From: Thermosulfurimonas sp.
Lineage (GTDB): Bacteria; Desulfobacterota; Thermodesulfobacteria; Thermodesulfobacteriales; Thermodesulfobacteriaceae
Reading direction: 5' to 3'
NCBI GenBank assembly: GCA_015487645.1
Contig: WFPH01000070.1
Location: forward strand, 1-14,507
DNA: 14,507 bases
The notes under the pieces were generated by a model. It was not told the DNA's origin. It searched no databases and saw only the letters and a program-made list of their open reading frames with translations. Shown in pieces: positions 7,551 to 14,331 of the stretch. The position numbers and the translations under genes were made by a program. Every line of letters starts with the position of its first letter. Position 1 is the stretch's first letter.

Positions 7551-8829
7551 ATCCAAGGGGGATGTATTTCTCGGGGTCAGGGCCTCTGGAGGCCGTAGGG
7601 GCTGGTCTTTTTCTGAAGTGCGCGAGCTGGAACCAGGGGAGCTCAGGAATCGAGCCGTGCTGGCCCTGGAGACCCATCCTCAGGTTTATTTTGCCCGGGA
7701 GACTCTTACCAAAGGCCCCAAAGAAATTTTAGCTCTTCAGGCGGAAGACAAAGTTCGGGAAGCCGGCTTTTTTACCGGAGCCTTTCGGGTGGTCTTCCAC
7801 CGACTCTCTGAAGGGCCGGTCAACCTGGAAGTTGGACTTCTGGCGCTTGACCCCGGGGGGGTGGAAGAGCTTGTCCAGCGGCTCGGTAAAGTCCAAGCGA
7901 GGCTTAAGGGTATATACCACGAGACCCTGGCTCTGGCTTATCTGGGAGCTCAGTGGTCTAGGGAACCAGTGCTCACGGCCCGCCTCTCCGAGGAAGGGTT
8001 ATGGCTGGTGGTCTCCGAGGGGGGGCATCCCACTTACATGCGTTTCCAGGCCGTGGATGAGTTCCTGGGGCTTGAAGGGATGCCCATAGAGGAAAATGTG
8101 CTGGCGGTTCTCGACTATTACGAAAGGTTTTTCGGGAAGCCTATTCGGTACCTTTTCCCCTGCGGACCTTATCGCGACCGCCTGGGTGAGATGGGGCATC
8201 TCGAGATCTTAAGCCCCCATCTTGAGAATTTTAAGGTTCGGGAAGAAGACCTTCTAACCTATCCTGAACTTTTTGGAGCGGTTCTGATCCCTAACGATTA
8301 CAATTTGCTTCCTGAAACTCACCGGCATTTTCTTCAAGCCTTGGAGTGGGTCCGTTATGTTGGAGGCTTGCTTTTCGTCCTGACGATCCTTAATTATGGG
8401 CTTTTTGCCTATTTTTATCATCGGAATAAGAGCCTCGATTTTGAGGTCTTCCATATTTCTCGGACCCTTGAGGCGCGCCTGACCGAACTCAGAAAAAAGT
8501 ATCCCGCAGATCAGGTAGAGAAACTCAAGACCTATCTGGAGTTGAAGAAGAAATTTGAGACCCAGCCGCGGATGGACGAATTTCTGTGGTGGCTGGCCCA
8601 AAAACTTCCGAAGGGGACAAAGGTAGCCCAAGTAGAGGTCAAAAAGGTGGGCCCTGCGGCTTACAAAATGAAGCTCGGATTTGTTTTTGAAGGCCCATTA
8701 GGCCCTGCCCGGAAGGCTTTTTACCGATTCTTCGACGAAATCAAAAAGAGGGCCCACATCGAAGGAAGCCGCTTCGATTATGATGAATTTAAAAAACAGG
8801 CCCGGTTTGAGCTCGAGGTGGGGCTCTGA
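7528..8829 (+). CDS. MshI-like protein: degenerate PilM-like domain fused to a PilN-like domain
   Basis: A 433-residue protein in the mshI position, probably forming part of the inner-membrane alignment complex. Residues 1 to about 255 are soluble and look like a divergent PilM/GspL actin-fold region without an obvious phosphate-binding signature. A PilN-style NLLP motif (259-262) then precedes a single membrane helix (about 277-297). A charged helix likely to be coiled coil (about 312-345) and a ferredoxin-like C-terminal region follow. The order matches what is made as separate PilM and PilN proteins in many type IV pilus systems, or as GspL in type II secretion. The start lies in the last codons of mshM. 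Assignment rests on topology, the NLLP motif and gene order. Confidence 0.68.
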   Translation: MSTLWVVKSKGDVFLGVRASGGRRGWSFSEVRELEPGELRNRAVLALETHPQVYFARETLTKGPKEILALQAEDKVREAGFFTGAFRVVFHRLSEGPVNLEVGLLALDPGGVEELVQRLGKVQARLKGIYHETLALAYLGAQWSREPVLTARLSEEGLWLVVSEGGHPTYMRFQAVDEFLGLEGMPIEENVLAVLDYYERFFGKPIRYLFPCGPYRDRLGEMGHLEILSPHLENFKVREEDLLTYPELFGAVLIPNDYNLLPETHRHFLQALEWVRYVGGLLFVLTILNYGLFAYFYHRNKSLDFEVFHISRTLEARLTELRKKYPADQVEKLKTYLELKKKFETQPRMDEFLWWLAQKLPKGTKVAQVEVKKVGPAAYKMKLGFVFEGPLGPARKAFYRFFDEIKKRAHIEGSRFDYDEFKKQARFELEVGL

Positions 8830-9260
8830 TGAGGGAACTTTTAAGGATTTATCGTCGAGAGTGGTTCGGGCTTTTGACCCTGAGTCTGATATTTGTTTTG
8901 AGTTTTTATCTGGTAGTTCGAGCTTACACCCATTATCGTGAAAATCGTTATCTTCTGCAGCGTCTGCAGGGCAACTTGAGGGAGGTCAATACCCTCTTGG
9001 AACGTTTTAAACTTTATGACCGTTATCCTTTTTGGCGAAATTTGGGCCCCCCTCAGGAGGTAAAGATATTTGAAAAGGTGGGGCTTCACCCTCTGGAAGA
9101 GGCTATTCTTAAGCTTTCAGATCTTTATACCGAACGGGGATTCTTTTTCCTGGAGGAATTCCGGTTGCATACCTGTGTGGACCAAAAAGATAGGCGTAGG
9201 CGCAGAGCGGGCCCCTGTGTGCCATATCTTTTTGTTAAGGGAAGAAAAGCGGTTTTCTAA
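8829..9260 (+). CDS. Small PilO/MshJ-like inner-membrane alignment protein
   Basis: A 143-residue protein with a short cytoplasmic N-terminus, one membrane helix (about 12-31), a likely coiled coil (about 35-62) and a short periplasmic domain. This is the topology of PilO, GspM and MshJ, and the gene stands directly after the MshI-like gene, joined by TGATG, as those genes usually do. It is shorter than typical PilO (about 200 residues). Two cysteines, C116 and C130, bracket a very basic loop containing RRRRR and could form a periplasmic disulfide. Sequence identity to the family cannot be proven by eye; the call is mainly positional. Confidence 0.58.
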   Translation: MRELLRIYRREWFGLLTLSLIFVLSFYLVVRAYTHYRENRYLLQRLQGNLREVNTLLERFKLYDRYPFWRNLGPPQEVKIFEKVGLHPLEEAILKLSDLYTERGFFFLEEFRLHTCVDQKDRRRRRAGPCVPYLFVKGRKAVF

Positions 9261-9263
9261 GAT

Positions 9264-9710
9264 ATGAGAAGATACCAGGGCTTTCTAATATGGTGGGGAC
9301 CAGTAATTCTAACTTTAGGGATATGTGCGGGTATTTTTTGGCAATTCAGGCCGAATCTTTCCCGGATTAAAGTTCCAAGGGTGCCACCCATCTACCAAGA
9401 AGTTCCTCAAATTCCTCCTGAAAAGATAAAGTATGTTCCGGCTGGTCCTATAAGGATAGAGGGTTTATCGGAGCCTTCTGGTCGACCAGCTAAGCCCTCA
9501 AAGAAGACCTTGAAGATAGCCACTACCTATGAACTTAAAGCCATCCTGCAGGTGGGATCCAAACGGATTTGCAAGTTTGAGGACCGGTTTTTGAAAGAAG
9601 GTGAGGCCCTGGGGCCTTTTATAATAAAAAAAATCGGGGAAAATTATGTGGAGATCTATGGAAAGGGGAAAAGTTTTAAAGTTTTGGTGGGTGAAAAGCT
9701 TATTTTTTAG
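9264..9710 (+). CDS. MshK/PilP/GspC-like protein linking platform to secretin
   Basis: A 148-residue protein with one N-terminal membrane helix (about 8-26), a proline-rich linker (about 37-80) and a small beta-rich domain (about 87-148). In the domain, AILQVGSKRICKFEDRF is followed by a GEALGPFIIKKIGENYVEIYG-like pattern typical of the PilP and GspC homology region that contacts the secretin. It begins 3 nt after its neighbour and its end overlaps the secretin start by 53 nt. Its place between the PilO-like gene and mshL agrees with MshK. The domain architecture is convincing, but the exact family is inferred. Confidence 0.62.
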   Translation: MRRYQGFLIWWGPVILTLGICAGIFWQFRPNLSRIKVPRVPPIYQEVPQIPPEKIKYVPAGPIRIEGLSEPSGRPAKPSKKTLKIATTYELKAILQVGSKRICKFEDRFLKEGEALGPFIIKKIGENYVEIYGKGKSFKVLVGEKLIF

Positions 9711-11202
9711 CCTCTGGGTAATTCTCATTTTCGGATGTGCGACCCATAACCCGCGGGAATCTTTAACTTCGTCCCCATCTTTGAGCACACCTTCCGAGCC
9801 CCGGCCCTCTCCTGCCGAGAAAAAGGCACCGGCTCTTACCCTTAAACCGGTTTTCAAGAAGGTCTCGCCTCTTGAGACGCGCAGACTGACCCTTTCCCTT
9901 CATCAAGAAGACGCTCTGGGGGTCTTTTACCTTATTGCCCGGGAGGCCGGACTGAATCTGGTGATCACGCGGGAGGTGGCAGAATATCTTCCTCCCGAAG
10001 CCCGTCTTCTCACGGCTGAGTTTCACGATTACACCCTAAAGGAAATCTTAGAGGCCCTATGCCGAATACTGGATCTTCACTACAAAATAGAAAACGGCGT
10101 GATTTATATCGAAGCCTTTGAAGAGCGACTTTTTGATCTTTCTTTCCTTCAGACTCTCAGAGGGGCCAAGTTCAATCTTGGAGGAGACGTGCTGGGAGGA
10201 GTGAGCGGTTTTTCTGGGAGGGGAGGAAGCAGTACCGGCGGAGGAGGAACTGCTACGGAATTCGTTTCCCCTCTCAAAGGCCAGTATGAGGTTAGTGGAG
10301 AGACGGCCAAGGAATCTACGGACATCTATAAACAGTTGGAGGCCTCCATCAAAGCTTTGCTTTCTAAAGAGGGAACTTTTACCTTTAATCGCCTTACTGG
10401 CAATCTCTTTGTGCGGGACCATCCCTCCCACGTGCGGAGGGTAGCGGAATTCGTAGAGCGTCTCAAAAGGCGCTATAGTCGGCAGGTCCTCATTGAGGCC
10501 AAGATCGTCGAAGTAGATCTCTCTCAAGGTCATGATCTGGGCATAGATTGGGTTACCTTGAGAGATGCCAGACTACCTACCGTCTCAAGCGCAACCCTTG
10601 ATCTTCGCTCAGGGATGCCCACTTTGACCTTCTCTTATCAGCATAAGCCCTCTTTTGAAGGCATACTTAAGCTCCTTGAAAATTATGGCCAGGTGCACAT
10701 CCTCTCCAATCCCCGGATAAGAGTCCTACACGGGCAACCTGCCCTCATAAGTGTGGGGCGGTCGGTAGGCTATGTGAGGGAGATCAACCGGGAGGTGATC
10801 TCCTCTGAAAATATTTCTCAAACTCAGACCACGGTGGATACGAGTGCCATTTTCGATGGATTACTTCTAGGGGTTACCCCCCACATTACTGATTCCGGAG
10901 AAGTCATCCTGCACATCGTGCCGATCAAAAGCGATCTAGTGGAATTGCGGAGGGAGGAATTTGGTACCGATACGGCGGTGACCCTGCCCCAGGTAAACCT
11001 CCGTGAGATGAGCACGGTCATTAAGGTCACGGACCATGATCTGATCGTGATCGGAGGGCTCATTTTGGACAAAAAGAATACCGAAACCCGGAGCATTTGG
11101 GGTTTAGGAAGACTTCCAGGTATAGGGGCCCTTTTCACCCATTCGCTTAAATCCGCCAGCAAAGTCGAACTGGTGATTCTGCTACGGGTTTCTCTGGTTT
11201 AA
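9658..11202 (+). CDS. mshL: Outer-membrane secretin, MshL/PilQ type, probable lipoprotein
   Basis: Forms the outer-membrane ring through which the fibre passes. From the ATG at 9658 it has 514 residues: basic n-region, hydrophobic stretch and a lipobox-like IFGC with C27 as the lipidation site. An STN domain lies at about 80-155, then a glycine-rich segment (about 175-197), an N1-like ring domain (about 235-270) and the secretin domain (about 330-514). The secretin domain holds HILSNPRIRVLHGQPALISVG, LPQVNLREMSTVIKV, the IGGLI motif and LPGIGALF. The match to the MSHA-type (TIGR02519) secretin is good. A start at 9646 adds four residues; GTG at 9691 would leave a short, poorly charged n-region. 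I prefer 9658 because of GGAG just upstream and a better signal peptide, although this means a 53-nt overlap with the previous gene. Confidence 0.9.
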   Translation: MERGKVLKFWWVKSLFFSLWVILIFGCATHNPRESLTSSPSLSTPSEPRPSPAEKKAPALTLKPVFKKVSPLETRRLTLSLHQEDALGVFYLIAREAGLNLVITREVAEYLPPEARLLTAEFHDYTLKEILEALCRILDLHYKIENGVIYIEAFEERLFDLSFLQTLRGAKFNLGGDVLGGVSGFSGRGGSSTGGGGTATEFVSPLKGQYEVSGETAKESTDIYKQLEASIKALLSKEGTFTFNRLTGNLFVRDHPSHVRRVAEFVERLKRRYSRQVLIEAKIVEVDLSQGHDLGIDWVTLRDARLPTVSSATLDLRSGMPTLTFSYQHKPSFEGILKLLENYGQVHILSNPRIRVLHGQPALISVGRSVGYVREINREVISSENISQTQTTVDTSAIFDGLLLGVTPHITDSGEVILHIVPIKSDLVELRREEFGTDTAVTLPQVNLREMSTVIKVTDHDLIVIGGLILDKKNTETRSIWGLGRLPGIGALFTHSLKSASKVELVILLRVSLV

Positions 11203-11204
11203 GT

Positions 11205-12068
11205 ATGAGTAAACTTTATCAGATTCTAAAAGAAATCGAGAGCCACCGTGGCAAAGGTGCCCCAGCGGCCGGACCAGATTCTGTTAAGTCTGTCCGCCGT
11301 TCGTTTAGAACTTTAATTCTTATAGGCCTGGTCGGTCTTTCAGCTCTAATAGCTTTGGGAAGTTTTTGGGTGTTTAAAAGATTCCTTTATCCTTCTCCGC
11401 CGGTTATCACAAAGAAGAGAGAAATAATCAGGCCGATACCGGTTAAAAAAAGCCTCCAGGTGTCTCCTCCCGCACGGAAACTGACAAGTCAGCCTAAAAA
11501 GGCTCTGCCTCGCAAAAATAAAGAGAGTAAGAGCATGGCAACTCCGCCCCCACCTTCTTCGGTATTCCCTGAGAAGGTGGTTGTCCTTAAGTCTAAGAAG
11601 GTAGAAGTTAAAACCGTTCCCGATAAAGCGGTCCTGTCGAAAAGTCCTGAAAGGCCGGTAAAAAAAGAGTCTACCGGTCCCCCCCCTCTTACCCCGGAGG
11701 AACGGCTTCGCGGGTTTTTAGTGCGGGCTGAAGCCTTGAGGGAGAAAGGTCTCTGCCGGGAAGCCTTGCCTCTTTATCAGAAATATTTACAGGTTCGAAA
11801 GGAGGCCGGAGTTTTAAATAATTATGCCGCCTGTCTCTGGCTCGAAGGGAGGCTGGCCGAAGCGGAGAAGGCCTTCCGAGAGGCTTTGCATTTTAAGGAA
11901 GACCCCCTTGTGCGGCTCAACTTGATTTTATTGGCTCTTCAAAAGGGGGATACTTTGGAGGCCTGTCAGGAGTATTCCCGTTTAAGGGTGGAAGATTTGG
12001 AAATTTCGGCCCGGAAACTTTACGATTCTCTTCGGGATCATCTGAGAAGTATTTGCCCGCCAAAATAA
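11205..12068 (+). CDS. Single-pass TPR protein in the mshN position
   Basis: A 287-residue protein. A 35-residue cytoplasmic N-terminus (MSKLYQILKEIE opening) leads to one membrane helix (about 36-56) and a long Lys/Pro-rich linker (about 60-165) that would span the periplasm. TPR-like helices follow at about 168-265 (RAEALREKGLCREALPLYQK, then NYAACLWLEGRLAEAEKAFR). The same layout and an immediately preceding secretin are seen for MshN and related proteins, where the TPR domain is thought to support secretin assembly. It starts 2 nt after the mshL stop and ends 2 nt before the gpsA ATG. Identity as MshN is inferred from architecture and order. Confidence 0.65.
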   Translation: MSKLYQILKEIESHRGKGAPAAGPDSVKSVRRSFRTLILIGLVGLSALIALGSFWVFKRFLYPSPPVITKKREIIRPIPVKKSLQVSPPARKLTSQPKKALPRKNKESKSMATPPPPSSVFPEKVVVLKSKKVEVKTVPDKAVLSKSPERPVKKESTGPPPLTPEERLRGFLVRAEALREKGLCREALPLYQKYLQVRKEAGVLNNYAACLWLEGRLAEAEKAFREALHFKEDPLVRLNLILLALQKGDTLEACQEYSRLRVEDLEISARKLYDSLRDHLRSICPPK

Positions 12069-12070
12069 CT

Positions 12071-13075
12071 ATGGAAATAGTCATCGTAGGGGCCGGAAGC
12101 TGGGGGACGGCCCTGGGGAAGATTTGGGCGGAAAAAGGTCATCGAGTCAAGCTCCTTGCTCGTCGCAAGGAGTTGGCCGAGGTCATCAATTCTAGAAGAG
12201 AAAATCCAGATTACCTGCCAGGGATAGTCCTTCCCGAAAGCCTTCGGGCGGAAACCGAACCCTCGGTGGTCTTAAAAGGGGGGGATCTCATAGTTTGGGC
12301 GGTGCCTTGTCAGAAATTAAGAGATGTGGCCCTTCTCCTGCGAGATTACCTTCCTTCGGCCAAGCCCATGCTTTCTGCGGTAAAGGGACTGGAGGTAGAG
12401 ACTCTTAAGACCCCGGTTGAAATCCTTGAAGAGGTTTTCGGGGAGGGGAATTTCCTGGTTCTCTCCGGGCCGAGCTTTGCCGCCGAAGTGGCCCGCGGAT
12501 TGCCTACCGCCGTGGTCCTGGCCGGAGAGGAAAAAAGTGCTCTTTCTGAATGGCAGGAAGCCCTCTCCTGTCCTGGTTTTCGTATTTATCGTAGTCATGA
12601 CCGGCGGGGGGTAGAACTCTGCGGAGCGTTGAAGAATGTCATGGCCATCGCCGCCGGTATCTGTGATGGGTTAGAGTTGGGCCTCAATGCTCGAGCAGCT
12701 CTCATTACTCGGGGGTTAGCAGAGATCATGCGCCTAGGATTGAAACTGGGGGCTAATCCTTTGACTTTTTCCGGGCTGGCTGGGCTGGGAGATCTGGTTC
12801 TTACCTGTACCGGACGCCTCTCCCGGAACTACAGGGTAGGGTTTCGTCTAGGGAAAGGCGAAGAACTCTCCACTATTTTAAGGACTTTGGGACAGGTGGC
12901 CGAAGGGGTGGAAACGGTAAAGGCCGTAAAGAAACTTTCCGACCGTTTGAACCTGGAGATGCCTATCACTAAAGCGGTCTTCCAGGTTCTTTATGAAGGG
13001 GAACCTCCCCAGCAGGCCCTCACGAAGCTTCTTTCCCGTCCCCTGAAGGCTGAATTTGCGCCTCTCCCACTTTGA
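12071..13075 (+). CDS. gpsA: NAD(P)-dependent glycerol-3-phosphate dehydrogenase
   Basis: Makes sn-glycerol 3-phosphate from dihydroxyacetone phosphate for phospholipid synthesis in the cytoplasm. The 334-residue product has the Rossmann motif GAGSWGTALG (7-16), the conserved SAVKGLE lysine K105, GPSFAAEVA, the catalytic lysine K188 in GALKNVMAIAAG and the C-terminal GLAGLGDLVLTCTGRLSRN block. ATG at 12071 is chosen because it gives the classical MEIVIVGAGSWG opening; a TTG at 12053 would overlap the preceding gene. No Shine-Dalgarno is visible and the ATG follows the previous stop by 2 nt, so translation probably depends on coupling. Its last 56 nt overlap the bactofilin gene on the other strand. 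Confidence 0.96.
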   Translation: MEIVIVGAGSWGTALGKIWAEKGHRVKLLARRKELAEVINSRRENPDYLPGIVLPESLRAETEPSVVLKGGDLIVWAVPCQKLRDVALLLRDYLPSAKPMLSAVKGLEVETLKTPVEILEEVFGEGNFLVLSGPSFAAEVARGLPTAVVLAGEEKSALSEWQEALSCPGFRIYRSHDRRGVELCGALKNVMAIAAGICDGLELGLNARAALITRGLAEIMRLGLKLGANPLTFSGLAGLGDLVLTCTGRLSRNYRVGFRLGKGEELSTILRTLGQVAEGVETVKAVKKLSDRLNLEMPITKAVFQVLYEGEPPQQALTKLLSRPLKAEFAPLPL

Positions 13076-13397
13076 TCTGGCCTTCTATTTGAGCGCCCTC
13101 TTCTACCAAAAGTTTTTCGCTAAAGATTTCGCCTTTGATGCGGGCCGTTTTCCGGAGATGGAGCCTCTTTGTGAGAATCTTGCCCTCGATCCTCCCAGAA
13201 CAGATCAGTTCTACCGCTTCCACCTCTCCTTCGATGAAACCTGTCTCCCCGATTACTAACTTTTCTCCCTGGAGTCTGCCTTTTAATTCTCCTTCAAATT
13301 TGACCTTTCCCGGAAAGATAAGCTGACCCTCCAGCCTAAGTCCCGAACCTATGTAGCCGCTTATTTCTTCGCTGGGGGTGTTTTTACCGAAAGGCAT
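13020..13397 (-). CDS. Bactofilin family cytoskeletal protein
   Basis: Bactofilins polymerise without nucleotide into beta-helical filaments that position cell-wall enzymes. The 125 residues start with a short polar tail, then a repetitive beta-helix region (about 13-110). This shows the family's regular hydrophobic/glycine spacing: GSGLRLEGQLIF, GELKGRLQGEKLVIG, GFIEGEVEAVELICSGRIEG and IKGEIFSEKLLVEEGAQIEG. It follows the M23 peptidase gene by 3 nt in the same direction. Bactofilin plus M23 peptidase is a recurrent shape-determining pair (CcmA with Csd-type peptidases in Helicobacter, and similar modules in stalked bacteria). The 3' end overlaps the convergent gpsA. Confidence 0.92.
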   Translation of the reverse strand: MPFGKNTPSEEISGYIGSGLRLEGQLIFPGKVKFEGELKGRLQGEKLVIGETGFIEGEVEAVELICSGRIEGKILTKRLHLRKTARIKGEIFSEKLLVEEGAQIEGQIKVGEAQIQPSGDGKEAS

Positions 13398-13400
13398 GTA

Positions 13401-14327
13401 TTATTTTCGAGAAAGCTTTAACTGTATATAGCGGTAAGGGTTGAGATACCGCCCGTAACGTCTGACCTCATAATGGAGATGTGGCCCGGTGCTTCTACCG
13501 GTATTCCCGAGGTATCCAATGATCTGGCCTCTTTTTACCCTCTGGCCTGCCCTGACCGTGATCTTTTGGAGGTGGCCGTAAAGCGTGCTGTAGCCGTAAC
13601 CGTGACGAATGACCACTACTTTGCCATAGCCACTGTGTCTTCCGGCATAGATAACCTTGCCTTCGGCAGTACTCTTTACGGGTGTGCCGGGATAACTCAC
13701 CAGATCAATGCCAGTATGAAAAGCGGGTTTCCCTGTAAAAGGGTCCTTGCGCCGTCCAAACCCGGAGGAAATATAACCCCGACAGGGACGCCCTATGGGG
13801 ACCTTAGACAGGACTCCAAGATAGGCATCTACCGTAGCGATTAGATTTTCGTAATTCTCCAGCAATTCTTTCTCGGAGACGTTCTGCGTAGCCCCGAGAG
13901 GAACGTAAATGCCTCCTTCTCCTGGCGTAACACTTTCCGATCGATAAGGCCCACCACGATAGTTTTTGCGCGTTTTCGGGAGATAACGTTTTAGGCCCAG
14001 GTCAGAGACCAGCTTTTCGATCACTTCCGAGCGGGCCTTAAGCTCGCCTACGGCCCCCGCAAGAAGTTCTTGTTTTTCCTGCTCTAGCGAGGCGATCTGG
14101 CTCTGAAGCTTCCGATTTTCATTTTCCAGTTGACTCAGCCTTTTTTGGAGACGGATTAGTTCTTTTTGCATTTTGAGAGTGGTTCCCATAAAGAAAAGCC
14201 CGGAGAAACTTAAAGCGAACAATAGAATGAGACCTAAAAGGCCTAATTTGAGATAAAAGGAGGGGATTTTGACCTTTTTGGTTCGATCCTCGTCGGAAAG
14301 AAGGATGAGATAGAGATAGCGTTTCAT
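13401..14327 (-). CDS. Membrane-anchored M23 (LytM) family peptidoglycan peptidase
   Basis: A 308-residue protein. A basic cytoplasmic start precedes one membrane helix (about 27-47), a periplasmic coiled coil (about 52-90), a linker and a C-terminal LytM domain (about 183-298). Zinc ligands are visible as H204 and D208 in HTGID and H285 in HLHYEV, with H283 as the probable catalytic histidine; GHL with H252 is also present. The site is complete, so it is likely an active endopeptidase rather than an EnvC/NlpD-like activator. It heads a two-gene unit with the bactofilin and would be its wall-cutting partner. The ATG is preceded by AGGA at 7 nt spacing. An insertion sequence ends about 40 bp upstream. 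Confidence 0.93.
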   Translation of the reverse strand: MKRYLYLILLSDEDRTKKVKIPSFYLKLGLLGLILLFALSFSGLFFMGTTLKMQKELIRLQKRLSQLENENRKLQSQIASLEQEKQELLAGAVGELKARSEVIEKLVSDLGLKRYLPKTRKNYRGGPYRSESVTPGEGGIYVPLGATQNVSEKELLENYENLIATVDAYLGVLSKVPIGRPCRGYISSGFGRRKDPFTGKPAFHTGIDLVSYPGTPVKSTAEGKVIYAGRHSGYGKVVVIRHGYGYSTLYGHLQKITVRAGQRVKRGQIIGYLGNTGRSTGPHLHYEVRRYGRYLNPYRYIQLKLSRK

Positions 14328-14331
14328 GGCG

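Noticed and set aside
3795..12068. Classical type II secretion system (Gsp) operon
   Set aside because: The secretin features, the ExeA/MshM ATPase position, the MshEN-bearing ATPase, the TPR protein after the secretin and the lack of GspG-K pseudopilins fit the MSHA class better. A secretion role is not excluded.
12053..12070. TTG start for gpsA that adds six residues
   Set aside because: The ATG at 12071 gives the standard GpsA N-terminus right before the Rossmann motif, and the extra residues match nothing.
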